The translations under genes and the position numbers were made by a program. The notes beneath the pieces are model-generated. The model worked only from the letters and a program-made list of their open reading frames with translations, was not told where the DNA came from and searched no databases. DNA of 21,028 nucleotides from JAQVSH01 sp964451605 (GTDB lineage Bacteria > Bacteroidota > Bacteroidia > Bacteroidales > UBA4181), in NCBI GenBank assembly GCA_964451605.1, contig CAYVJA010000048.1:1-21028 (forward strand), given 5' to 3'. Positions 1 to 9,000 of this stretch are shown here, piece after piece (position 1 is the first letter of the stretch; the number at the start of each line of letters is the position of its first letter).

Positions 1-623
1 TGGATGTCTTAAACGATATTATCGAATTCAGGTCGTCGCCTGCCATCAGAGCCAAAATCATGGCCTACGCCACGCCAAAAATCTTTGCTGCGGGAGAGAC
101 CATCCTAAAGGAGCATGCCTACGTGAAGGCCATTCCCATTGTAACCCGCGGGAATATCAAAGTTATTCGCACCGATGAGGATGGCCGGGAGTTGTTGCTC
201 TACTACATCCGTACCGGCGAAAGTTGCATCATGTCGCTTTTGGGAGGGCTGGCACATCATACCAGTAAGGTAACCGCCATAGCCCGCGAGGAGACCGAGG
301 TACTCTTTATTCCTGCCGATAAGTTGCATTCGCTCATTCAGGAGTATCCCGAATGGCTGAGCTATATCTTTCGCCTCTACCATCAGCGTTTCGAAGAGTT
401 GTTGGAGGTGGTAAATGCAGTGGCCTTTAAGAAGATGGACGAACGGCTTATGGCGCTTTTGCAAGCCAAAAAGGAGCTGTTAAAGAGCCGGGTTTTAACG
501 GTTACCCACGAAGAGCTGGCAAACGAACTGGGAACAGCGCGGGTAGTGGTTTCGCGTCTGCTCAAACAGCTCGAAGAGGAGGGAAGGGTTCGGCTTGGCC
601 GAAACCGGATTACCCTGGTCTGA
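1..623 (+). CDS. Crp/Fnr-family transcriptional regulator, 5' end outside window
   Basis: A cyclic-nucleotide-binding-like sensor domain is followed by a winged helix-turn-helix of the Crp type. An ATG lies at 60, but the frame is open back to base 3 and the upstream residues (around DVLNDIIEF) look like the usual N-terminal helix before the beta-roll, so the true start is probably a few codons left of the window. The beta-roll holds GRELLLYYI and GESCIMS; the latter has the only cysteine in the visible part. The C-terminal HTH reads THEELANELGTARVVVSRLLKQ, with the wing after EEGRV. It stops with TGA one base before the stop of the convergent gene. Family members act as activators or repressors responding to small ligands or redox state; the ligand here is unknown. 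Its closeness to the efflux operon makes that operon a candidate target (inference). Confidence 0.88.
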   Translation, partial: DVLNDIIEFRSSPAIRAKIMAYATPKIFAAGETILKEHAYVKAIPIVTRGNIKVIRTDEDGRELLLYYIRTGESCIMSLLGGLAHHTSKVTAIAREETEVLFIPADKLHSLIQEYPEWLSYIFRLYHQRFEELLEVVNAVAFKKMDERLMALLQAKKELLKSRVLTVTHEELANELGTARVVVSRLLKQLEEEGRVRLGRNRITLV

Positions 624-3428
624 TTACCAGTTTCCCTTTCCGGTGCCCGTTCGGATATAGAAATTCCCGTTTCCTGTCTTTCCTCCCAGGTCGTAGCCGG
701 TTATCGAGACCCGTAAGGTTCGGGGATAATTGCGGCCCACGGGGACCGAGAGTTCGGCCACTCCCGATTCGGACGAGGCCAGTGAGGGGGTCCAGAAGAG
801 GGTTGCCTTTCGGTGATAACTGAGCCTGTCGGGGTAATCAACCGGAATATACTTCGGTATATAAAAGAGTTTTGGCATAGAAAAGCCGCGCATCTGCACA
901 CTGATCTGTCCGCCGGGCTGCTTCATACCCAATCCTTTTCCCTCTTTCGTGGTAATCTCAATGACGGCAGGAGGAATGTAATCGAGCGATTTCTCGAAAT
1001 ATGCATCGTTCCTGTAGGTCCACACATAATTGCGCGATGTCATCACCTCAATACCCACAAGCTGGGCAACCGGAAGTTGGTTAAGCCTCTCCAGTAACAT
1101 GTCGTAAATCTGCTCTTTTGCATACAGGGAAAGTGGTCTGGCTGCCACGCCCTCCAAATCCATGTTTACCAAAGAGTCGTAGGCAAAGAAGAGGGCATCC
1201 GATCCGTCGACCCTAATCGTAACCGGCTGTTTCCCAATAACAATTTGCGGGTCGTATCCTTCACGGGGCTCCTTGCTGAAATAGTACTGATCGGGTGTCA
1301 GATACCCCTTCCCGAAACCGGGAATTTCGTTATTCAACACCTCCAGAATATTAGAGAAGCGATCATATTTACTGAGTTTTTGCTCATCGAACACAATATC
1401 GGCATTCCCGGGGCCATTCTTGTTGTAGGAGTTTTTTACTGTCCGTTTTGAGGTAATGGAAACTTCTTCGATATAATACATGCCGGGAATGCGTACCAGA
1501 CTGTCGAGGAATTGCTTATCGGCCTCCTTATTGCGCCGGAACACAGCGAGTGCGGCATTCATCCCGAAACTTTCGGCAGGGATTTGGGGCGCATATACCT
1601 TCGGTTTTTTCATCACTTCGGTCGAATCGATGGAGATGCCGATATTGAAGGTGCGTCGCTCTTTATTCTCTTTCTGGGCAATCAAAGTGAGTTTTGTGGT
1701 TCCCTGCAGGGGAAGATCGCGGAAAGAGAAGCGGCCTTGCTGGTCGGTAATTCTGTCGCGGGTAAAGGAGTAGTCGCCTTGCGCCAGAAGGGTGAGAAAC
1801 TGACGGGCCACCGACCCGCCAAAGGCGTTTTCGAGCTTTCCGGAGATAAAAAACTCTGTTTCCGGTTGGTTTACCAAAGCCTTTTCGCCAGTGAGGGTAG
1901 TAGTTTTTCCTTTCTTATCATTGATTACCACCGGTTGGGGCTCGGCAAACCCTCTCCATCCATGCGTCAGCATCACCAGATCCAGCCGGGAGGCAATCTC
2001 GGGCCAGGGGTGCGAAAAGTAGAAGTCGGGCATCTCTACCCGTCCCGACACAAAACTTTCGAGCAACATGGCACTCCGCAGTGTGGAGGCGGAGCTGTCG
2101 GGCACTGAAAAAATACTGTCGGTTACCGAAAGGGCCAGTAATGTCTGAACCGGTTTCCCGGTAAGTCCGTCGGACGATTCCACGCTGAGGGTAAGCAGAT
2201 CGCCCGACCCGTCGTCCGGGACCGGTGCCGGGGTAATTCGGGTTTTAATGCCGAATTGTACCATTCTCGACTGAGCCGGGAGGAAGAGAAGCCGTTCGGC
2301 AAGGGGCTCGCCCTTATGGGTATAGAGGGTAAACCGTACCGGCCCGCCCGGGAGCTCTTCCAGAGGAATATCGAGCGAATTTCTTGTTTTGACACGGGGA
2401 ACCGCATAGGAATAAGGATTATAGCCCGGTGCCGTAAGGGTAAGGAACAGAGGATCTTTCGACGAAAGCAGCTCGGTTGAGACAAAAACGGTAACCGATA
2501 CTTTGCTGCCGTTCACCAGATCGACCCGGAGTGAAGCTCCCGAGGGTGAGGGATCGGGAAGTGCAATCCTTTGTCCGTTATAGAGTTGTGCTACATATTT
2601 TTTCCCGGGTTGAGGAACCAAAAGCAACGAACCCATACCTAAATGCTCCGATTGGAAAGGCGCAACCACAGAGTCGTTCTGGTCGAGAATAGTCCCTTCG
2701 ATGTCGATGCCATAGCCGTCCGGGGCCAGAGCCTTGAAGGCCAGTCGCGACGGGAAACCCGTAAGCCAGCTCCCTCCCTCGGGAAGGAAACGCAAATCTA
2801 TCTGCAGCGAGTCGGCCGGTGAAGTCGCAGCCATATCCCGGTTACTCTCCTTCTGATCCCGCTTTTCTCTGATTCTTTTCCAAAAGAGACGCTCGCTTGC
2901 CCCCTTGGTAACCAGTTTATATCGTTCCTGGGTAAGGGTATCGGCTGCTGCAATTGCCGGATCCTGCCATACCGGGATAACCCGGTTAAAAAGGTAGGTG
3001 GAATCGAAATTAAGCGACCACCGGGTGTAGGCCCGCAGCTGGAAATAGGCATCTTCTTTCAGGTTCTCCGAAAAGACAAACGACCCTACAGCCGTTCCGT
3101 CGATAATCTCCAGCACCAGATCTTGTACCACCTTTTGCAAAGGATCTATCAGATCAACATAGAGCATCCTGCTGCGCTTAGAGGGGTCGAGGGTCTGGTC
3201 GTTAAGCACCCAGGCGCTAAACCAGAGGGTGTCGCCGGCAGCATAGACATCCCGATCGGTAAAGAGATGTATCAGTTCGGGGGCAAAGAGAGCCCTTTTT
3301 TCTGCTTCCCGTTGAAACTGTTCTTTGAGAGCCGTTGGAAGTTGAAACGTGCCCTGCGCGGCTGCGGGTAGAGAAGCGAAAAGAAGCAGTATGCCTGCAG
3401 ACAGAATGACCCTCTGTAACCTGTTCAT
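624..3428 (-). CDS. Macroglobulin (MG2)-like protein with carboxypeptidase-regulatory-like and TonB-plug-like domains
   Basis: This 934-residue exported protein has a signal peptide ending near PAAAQ (about residue 25). Residues about 52-155 resemble the MG2 domain of bacterial alpha-2-macroglobulin-like proteins (TDRDVYAAGDTLWF, then YFQLRAYTRW). A second beta-sandwich region follows around 205-290. Around 530-600 is a carboxypeptidase-regulatory-like fold (ISGKLENAFGG, then GRFSFRDLP). From about 650 a plug-like domain begins at IEEVSITSKR and ends near AVIEITTKEG. The C-terminal domain from about 858 starts FYIPKYIPVDYPDR and has the beta-sandwich pattern usual for this Bacteroidota family. 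No beta-barrel follows the plug, so it is not a TonB receptor itself. Family members are thought to be outer-membrane or surface proteins of unclear role. It stops with TAA directly against the regulator's stop and is divergent from the efflux operon. Function unknown; architecture call fairly sure. Confidence 0.8.
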   Translation of the reverse strand: MNRLQRVILSAGILLLFASLPAAAQGTFQLPTALKEQFQREAEKRALFAPELIHLFTDRDVYAAGDTLWFSAWVLNDQTLDPSKRSRMLYVDLIDPLQKVVQDLVLEIIDGTAVGSFVFSENLKEDAYFQLRAYTRWSLNFDSTYLFNRVIPVWQDPAIAAADTLTQERYKLVTKGASERLFWKRIREKRDQKESNRDMAATSPADSLQIDLRFLPEGGSWLTGFPSRLAFKALAPDGYGIDIEGTILDQNDSVVAPFQSEHLGMGSLLLVPQPGKKYVAQLYNGQRIALPDPSPSGASLRVDLVNGSKVSVTVFVSTELLSSKDPLFLTLTAPGYNPYSYAVPRVKTRNSLDIPLEELPGGPVRFTLYTHKGEPLAERLLFLPAQSRMVQFGIKTRITPAPVPDDGSGDLLTLSVESSDGLTGKPVQTLLALSVTDSIFSVPDSSASTLRSAMLLESFVSGRVEMPDFYFSHPWPEIASRLDLVMLTHGWRGFAEPQPVVINDKKGKTTTLTGEKALVNQPETEFFISGKLENAFGGSVARQFLTLLAQGDYSFTRDRITDQQGRFSFRDLPLQGTTKLTLIAQKENKERRTFNIGISIDSTEVMKKPKVYAPQIPAESFGMNAALAVFRRNKEADKQFLDSLVRIPGMYYIEEVSITSKRTVKNSYNKNGPGNADIVFDEQKLSKYDRFSNILEVLNNEIPGFGKGYLTPDQYYFSKEPREGYDPQIVIGKQPVTIRVDGSDALFFAYDSLVNMDLEGVAARPLSLYAKEQIYDMLLERLNQLPVAQLVGIEVMTSRNYVWTYRNDAYFEKSLDYIPPAVIEITTKEGKGLGMKQPGGQISVQMRGFSMPKLFYIPKYIPVDYPDRLSYHRKATLFWTPSLASSESGVAELSVPVGRNYPRTLRVSITGYDLGGKTGNGNFYIRTGTGKGNW

Positions 3429-3479
3429 GCTTATCCTGTTTTAGATTGTGTGGTTCAAGGGCTGAATTTACGAATAGAA

Positions 3480-3499
3480 TTGTAAATAGTTGTTTACAA
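3480..3499. promoter_or_regulatory. 20-bp palindrome, possible operator or leader hairpin
   Basis: The sequence is TTGTAAA-N6-TTTACAA, a perfect 7-bp inverted repeat with a 6-base spacer. It lies 52 bases upstream of the MG2-like gene start and downstream of that gene's proposed promoter, so it is inside the leader. It resembles in outline the dyads bound by Crp/Fnr dimers, but the half-site spacing is not that of the E. coli CRP or FNR consensus. It could equally be an RNA stem-loop. Only the symmetry is seen; the role is inferred. Confidence 0.45.
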
Positions 3500-3544
3500 A
3501 AAAGTGTTTTTCCGAAATCCCTGATGCAATTGTTGCTTGTGTAA

Positions 3545-3575
3545 CAAAAGTAGCCGACGGCCCAATTCCGGCAAC
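3545..3575 (-). promoter_or_regulatory. Bacteroidota-type promoter for the MG2-like gene
   Basis: Read on the minus strand, GTTG (3575-3572), 19 bases, then TACTTTTG (3552-3545) fits the Bacteroidota primary sigma consensus TTTG-N19-21-TAnnTTTG with one mismatch in the -33 box. Transcription would start near 3538, giving a leader of about 110 bases that contains the 3480-3499 palindrome. Confidence 0.55.
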
Positions 3576-3576
3576 C

Positions 3577-3584
3577 TACTTTTG
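3577..3584 (+). promoter_or_regulatory. -7 box for the efflux operon
   Basis: TACTTTTG matches the Bacteroidota -7 consensus TAnnTTTG exactly, 28 bases before the TolC-like start. No convincing TTTG lies 19-21 bases upstream, which would fit an activator-dependent promoter. It is the mirror image of the divergent -7 box, forming a 10-bp perfect inverted repeat (3544-3553 and 3576-3585). Confidence 0.5.
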
Positions 3585-3612
3585 TCCCCGAATTTAACAG
3601 GAGAATACCACG

Positions 3613-4956
3613 ATGACAGACAACAGAGACACATTACGAATCATTCTGATTCTCGCCCTGGTTGCCCCTTTTTTTGGTTCTTTGGCCGGATACGCACAGA
3701 GCGGGGAGCAACCCCTCTTGTTGGAGGAGGCCATAGAAAGGGCAATGCAGAACAATCGCTCGCTTAAGATTTCGGCTGCCGAACAACAGGTGGCCGAAGC
3801 CAATTATCGCCAAACCCTGGCCTTTTATCTGCCGCAGGTTTCGGTGAGTTATACCGCAGTGACAACCGACAACCCTCTCCATGCATTTGGAATGAAGTTG
3901 CAACAGCAGTCGGTCGGGGCCGCCGATTTCGATCCTGCCCGGCTAAACCATCCCGATGCAGCACACGATTTTTCGGCGCAGGCCGAGTTGCGGCAGCCGC
4001 TCCTTAACCTTGATTTGATGGCACAACGTCAGGCGATGGAGGCCCAAATGGAGATGTATGCCCTGCAGTATCAGAGAAGGCGTGAAGCACTCCGGTTCGA
4101 GGTGCAGAAAGCCTACATGGAGTTGCAGATGGCACACCATTCGTCGGCCTTTCTGCAGGCAGCCAGAGATAAGGCCGATACGCTCTACAAGACGGCACAA
4201 AATTTCTATGCGCAGGGTCTGATTCAAAAGTCGGACGAACTAAATGCCCGGTTATATCTCACCACGCTTGAGTCGGAGGCACATCGCGCCTTGCGTGAGA
4301 CAGAGAGTGCAGCCGAAAGACTGGGGCACATTATGGGCGATACGGTAACCCGATTTTCGCTTCCTCCCCTTGGCAAAATAGCTGATGAAGCGCGTACAAT
4401 GGCTCAAACCGTACCCTCCGAACGAACCGATTTTCTGGCAATGGATAAAGCGCTCGAAGGGGCCTCATGGATGGTGAAATCGGCTCAGTTAAGCCGCTTT
4501 CCCCGGTTAAATGCCTTTGCCTCTTATCAACTGAACGATCGTAAAGCGGTGGGTTTCCAGGCAGGATCCTACATGGCAGGTGCAAGTTTGACCTGGGATC
4601 TCTTTACCGGTACCAGGAACCGTAACGCAATCACCGCCAAACAGCATGAACAGGAACGCGCTCAGCTTCAGGTGGAAAACTACAAAACAGAAGAGCAGGT
4701 TACACTGAATGCCGCCAGGCGCGATCTGGAGAGTGCCCGTTTCCGGGTATCAAATCAGGAACTTTCGGTGCAGCAGGCTGCTGAATCGTTACGCATTATC
4801 GAAAATCGTTACGCGGAGGGTCTGGTCAGTACCAACGACCTGCTCCTGGCCCAAACCCGCTGGTCGCAGGAGAATCTGGGTTACACCGGTTCGCTCTTTG
4901 CCTTCAATATGGCATTCGCCTGGCTTCAGTTTTTAACCACATCAGAAATCCGTTAA
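3613..4956 (+). CDS. TolC-like outer membrane factor of an RND efflux system
   Basis: This 447-residue protein forms the outer-membrane duct of a tripartite efflux pump. A signal peptide covers about residues 1-29 (hydrophobic ILILALVAPFFG, likely cleaved at YAQ). Two outer-membrane-efflux repeats follow, roughly 35-240 and 260-445. Each starts with long alpha-helical, alanine- and glutamine-rich stretches, for example LEEAIERAMQNNRSLKI in the first and ENRYAEGLVSTNDLLLAQ near the end of the second, typical of TolC-family helical barrels. Length is normal for the family. A modest purine-rich site (CAGGAGA) precedes the ATG at 3613. It is the first gene of the operon, with the adaptor starting two bases after its stop. 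The substrate cannot be read from this subunit. Confidence 0.9.
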   Translation: MTDNRDTLRIILILALVAPFFGSLAGYAQSGEQPLLLEEAIERAMQNNRSLKISAAEQQVAEANYRQTLAFYLPQVSVSYTAVTTDNPLHAFGMKLQQQSVGAADFDPARLNHPDAAHDFSAQAELRQPLLNLDLMAQRQAMEAQMEMYALQYQRRREALRFEVQKAYMELQMAHHSSAFLQAARDKADTLYKTAQNFYAQGLIQKSDELNARLYLTTLESEAHRALRETESAAERLGHIMGDTVTRFSLPPLGKIADEARTMAQTVPSERTDFLAMDKALEGASWMVKSAQLSRFPRLNAFASYQLNDRKAVGFQAGSYMAGASLTWDLFTGTRNRNAITAKQHEQERAQLQVENYKTEEQVTLNAARRDLESARFRVSNQELSVQQAAESLRIIENRYAEGLVSTNDLLLAQTRWSQENLGYTGSLFAFNMAFAWLQFLTTSEIR

Positions 4957-4958
4957 GT

Positions 4959-6068
4959 ATGAATACAATGAAACAGTTTCGTATCCTTTATCTCCTGGTT
5001 GCCGGCCTCTCTTTCGGAGTCATTATGGCCGCATGCCAAAGTAAATCATCTTCTCAGAGTGATTCCGTTAATCCGACGGTTACGGTTCGGACAGTTCTTC
5101 CCGAAATGGTACTTCGTGACGGCATTCTTGCCAGTGGCGTTGTCGAGTCGGAACAGACAGCCCTGATCAGTACCCGCATGATGGGTACAATCGAAAATGT
5201 ATATGTGAAAGAGGGTCAGAAAGTACAGAGCGGTCAGCTGCTGGCTTCTATCAGTAATCGCGAAATTGTTGCCAAACAGCGACAGGTAGAAGCTTCCCTG
5301 CAAGAGGCTTTGGCTGCGCTGGAAAATGCCGAAAGAGATGAGGCTCGTTTTCGTTCCCTTTTTCAATCGCAGAGTGTTTCGGCCAAGGAGCTCGAGAATG
5401 TACAACTCCATTATCGTTCCATGCAGGCGCGTGTAGCATCGGTAAGAGAGATGCTCAAAGAGATAGAAGTCTCTATGCAATATACCCGGTTGCGGGCACC
5501 CTGGGCCGGGGTGGTAACCCGTGTGCTTTCCGATGCCGGCACCATGGCTTCGCCGGGTATGCCCCTTCTGGTGGTAGAGCAGGCCGGCAAACTTCAGGTA
5601 AGTGCCACCCTTGCCGAGACCGATGTGGCAAAAGTACAAACGGGCGATTCGGCTGAGATAACAGTGAAATCGGCGGGTGTTACCACCGTGGGACGCATCA
5701 CGGCCGTAAGCCCCTCTTCTGCGGCAACCGGCGGACAGTATCTGGTAAAGGTAATGCTTCCCGATTCGGTGCAGGGCAAACTCTTTCCGGGCATGTATGC
5801 GCATCTTTTTCTGCCCGGTAAGGGGGGAGAAGAGCCCGGCCGGGTGGTTCCGAATCCGATGGTTCCCCGCGAGGCAATATTTTACCGCGAACAGCTCTCA
5901 GGTGTCTGGGTGGTGGGCAGCGATAGGGTAGCGCTGCTGCGTTGGGTTCGTCTGGGGAAAACCGAGGGCAACCTGATTACCGTGGTTTCGGGGCTGAGAG
6001 CCGACGAACCGGTTATTGTAAAGGCAGAAGGAAAATTGTATAACGGTGTGAAGGTGGAGGTCTTATGA
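4959..6068 (+). CDS. RND efflux periplasmic adaptor (membrane fusion protein), lipoprotein
   Basis: This 369-residue HlyD/AcrA-like adaptor links the inner-membrane pump to the TolC-like duct. The N-terminus is a lipoprotein signal with MAAC at residues 23-26, so Cys26 is the likely lipid-anchored residue. A first lipoyl half is at about 68-95 (GTIENVYVKEGQKVQSGQLL), then a coiled-coil hairpin at about 96-165, the second lipoyl half (LRAPWAGVVTRVLSDAGT), a beta-barrel domain to about 285 and a membrane-proximal domain starting at VPREAIFY. An alternative start three codons downstream (ATG 4968) is possible and would not change the lipobox. Its TGA overlaps the pump's ATG by four bases (ATGA), showing translational coupling. 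Confidence 0.92.
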   Translation: MNTMKQFRILYLLVAGLSFGVIMAACQSKSSSQSDSVNPTVTVRTVLPEMVLRDGILASGVVESEQTALISTRMMGTIENVYVKEGQKVQSGQLLASISNREIVAKQRQVEASLQEALAALENAERDEARFRSLFQSQSVSAKELENVQLHYRSMQARVASVREMLKEIEVSMQYTRLRAPWAGVVTRVLSDAGTMASPGMPLLVVEQAGKLQVSATLAETDVAKVQTGDSAEITVKSAGVTTVGRITAVSPSSAATGGQYLVKVMLPDSVQGKLFPGMYAHLFLPGKGGEEPGRVVPNPMVPREAIFYREQLSGVWVVGSDRVALLRWVRLGKTEGNLITVVSGLRADEPVIVKAEGKLYNGVKVEVL

Positions 6069-9000
6069 AAGAAGGAATTGCAGGAGCTATTGCCAGGGTG
6101 TTTATACGGTCGAAACTGACCCTGTTGCTGATGTTTGCCTTTTTGTTTGTGGGCATCTTCAGTACCTGGCTGATTCCCCGCGAAGAGGAGCCTCAGATTG
6201 AGGTGCCCGTGGTGGATATAATGTTTGGTTTTCCAGGTGCCGATTCCCGTGAGGTAGAGTCGACAATGGTGGCTCCCATGGAGAAGATTTTGTCGAATAT
6301 TCCCGGCGTAGAGTATCTCTACTCCACCTCTATGAAGGAGCAGGGAATGGTTACGGTTCAGTTTTATGTCGGGCAGAATCTGGAGAGTTCGCTGGTAAAA
6401 CTCTATAACGAGTTGATGAAAAATCTCGACAAGATGCCTGCCGGGGTTACCCCTCCTTTGGTGAAGAATCGTTCTATCGATGATGTGCCCGTTCTCGGGC
6501 TCACCCTCTGGAGCGAAGAGAAGGGCGATTTCGAGCTCCGACAGCTTGCTGAGGTGGTTGCCGGAGAAATCAAGAAAATTCCCGATGTAGCTTCGGTTTC
6601 GCTTCTGGGAGGCCGTTCGCGTCAGATTCGCGTGGTACTCGATAAGGAGAAGATGGCCCAAAGCGGTGTCGATTTTCTTACTGTGTCGCAGCTGATCGGC
6701 GGAAGTAATGCGCAGGTTACTTCGGGTAATCTGAGGCAGTCGGACCAGACGGTTATGGTTGAAACGGGCAACTTCCTGACCAGTGCCGACGAAATAGCCC
6801 GGCTTGTAGTAGGCGTCCATGAAGGACAACCCATCTATCTGCGTCAGATTGCTGCCGTTGAAGACGGGCCGGAACTGCCCGGACAGTATGTCTTCTTTGG
6901 CTTCGGGGCCTCCGATACGGCCAGAAAGAGCCATTTTCCGTCCGACTATCAGGCGGTTACACTGGCTGTAGCCAAGCGGCAGGGGGCCGATGCCATGACC
7001 CTGTCGGATGAGATTTTGGGAAAGGTCGACAACCTTCGTAAAGACTTAATTCCCGACGATGTACAAGTTACGCCTACCCGAAACTACGGGGCAACCGCAT
7101 CACAAAAGGTGTCGGAACTGATGCTTCATCTCTTTATTGCCATCATTGCAGTTACCCTCTTCGTAGCGCTCGCTATGGGATGGAGAGGCGGGTTGGTGGT
7201 CTTTCTTTCGGTCCCGGTAACCTTTGCACTTACGCTCTTTGTCTACTATTTCATGGATTATACCCTTAACCGGATTACCCTTTTTGCTCTGGTTTTTGTA
7301 ACCGGTATTGTGGTAGACGACTCCATCATTATTGCCGAGAATATGCACCGGCATTTCAAAATGCGACAACTTCCCTTCATGCAGGCGGCCCTCTATGCTA
7401 TCAATGAGGTGGGCAATCCCACCATTCTGGCCACCTTCACTGTAATTGCCGCTGTTCTTCCCATGGCTTTTGTCTCGGGCATGATGGGCCCCTATATGAG
7501 CCCGATGCCTATTGGTGCCTCTATTGCCATGATGATTTCGCTCCTGGTAGCACTCACTCTTACGCCCTACCTGGGCTATCTCTTTTTGCGAAATAAAGAG
7601 CATGAAGAGGAGGTAAACGAGACGCCGGCGGTAGCCGAAGAGACCCTCATTCACCGGACCTATCGCAAGCTGATTGTGCCCCTGCTGGAGAGCCGGACCA
7701 GGCGCTGGAGCTTTATGATTGCCACAACTGTGGTGATGTTGGGTTCGCTTACCCTCTTTTTTACCCAATCGGTAACGGTAAAGATGTTGCCGTTCGATAA
7801 CAAAAACGAGATGCAGGTAATCATCGATATGCCTGAAGGAACCTCACTCGAACGAACCGCTGCCGTTGCCCGTGAACTGGGGGCCTATTTGGGAAACAAT
7901 CCCTGGGTTGACAGTTACCAGGGGTATGTGGGAACCTCTGCTCCCATCAGTTTTAACGGATTGATTCGTCACTACGATCTTCGGGCCGGAAATCATGTAG
8001 CCGACATTCAGGTCAATTTTGTAGACAAACATCTTAGAAAATTGCAGAGTCACGATCTGGCCAAGGCTTTACGGCCTGCGCTTACCGAAATCGGGAAGCG
8101 GCACGGAGCCAATATTAAACTGGCCGAAGTGCCTCCAGGCCCTCCTGTCATGTCGACCCTGGTGGCCGAAATCTACGGGCCCGACCCGGAGGGTCAGCTT
8201 GCGTTGGCCGAAGAGGTGAAAGCTCTGTTCGAATCGACCGAAGGCGTTGTCGATGTCGACTGGATGGTAGAATCTGATCAGCCCAAACTTTTGCTGGAGG
8301 TCGACCGGGAAAAGGCGGTGAAAATGGGGGTAGTTCCTGCCACGGTAGCCCAGAATGTCAGGGCCGCACTCTCCGGGATGACGGTAGGTACGCTCCACTC
8401 GGTGACTTCGTATCAACCTGTACCCATTGTGCTGCAACTGCCCGAAGAGGAGCAGACCGATGCATCGCATATCAGGGGGCTTCATGTGGTGAATACCATG
8501 GGGCAGACGGTTCCCGTGGGCAATCTTGCCTCACTTACTCCGGGTATCGAGCAAAAAAGTATTAACCGGAAGAACCAGAAGCGGGTTGTCTATGTGGTGG
8601 CCGATGTGGCCGGTCGTCTGGAGAGCCCCTTCTACGCCATGAATAAGATCTCCGACCGGCTTAACACCCTTTCGGTCCCTGAGGGGTATACCCTCTCTGA
8701 GGCCTACACCAGCCACCCCGCTTCGGAAGAGAATTACACCCTGAAATGGGACGGGGAGTGGCAGATTACCTACGAAGTATTTCGTGATCTGGGCATTGCT
8801 TTTGTGGTGGTGTTGTTGATGATCTATCTGCTCATTGTGGGTTGGTTTCAGAATTATCTTGTTCCGCTGGTCATGCTCACCGCTATTCCCCTCTCACTCA
8901 TCGGGATTGTGTTGCTTCACTGGGCAATGGGAGCCTACTTCACGGCCACTTCCATGATTGGATTTATTGCACTGGCCGGGGTGATGGTCAGAAACTCGGT

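Noticed and set aside
615..630. Hairpin CTGGT-N6-ACCAG over the two stop codons as a terminator
   Set aside because: Only five base pairs and no T-run; too weak to call.
1512..2108. Open frame of 198 codons on the plus strand
   Set aside because: Antisense within the MG2-like gene; no promoter, signal or family motif.
5046..5804. Open frame of 252 codons on the minus strand
   Set aside because: Antisense to the membrane fusion protein, which has a full domain set; no recognisable protein features.
5882..6934. Open frame of 350 codons on the minus strand
   Set aside because: It is antisense to the adaptor and RND pump genes, whose motifs are clear; the residues look like mirror-frame composition (His, Arg and Leu rich), with no domain.
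7100..7768. Open frame of 222 codons on the minus strand
   Set aside because: Antisense to the TM region of the RND pump; strongly basic and His-rich translation typical of reversed membrane codons.
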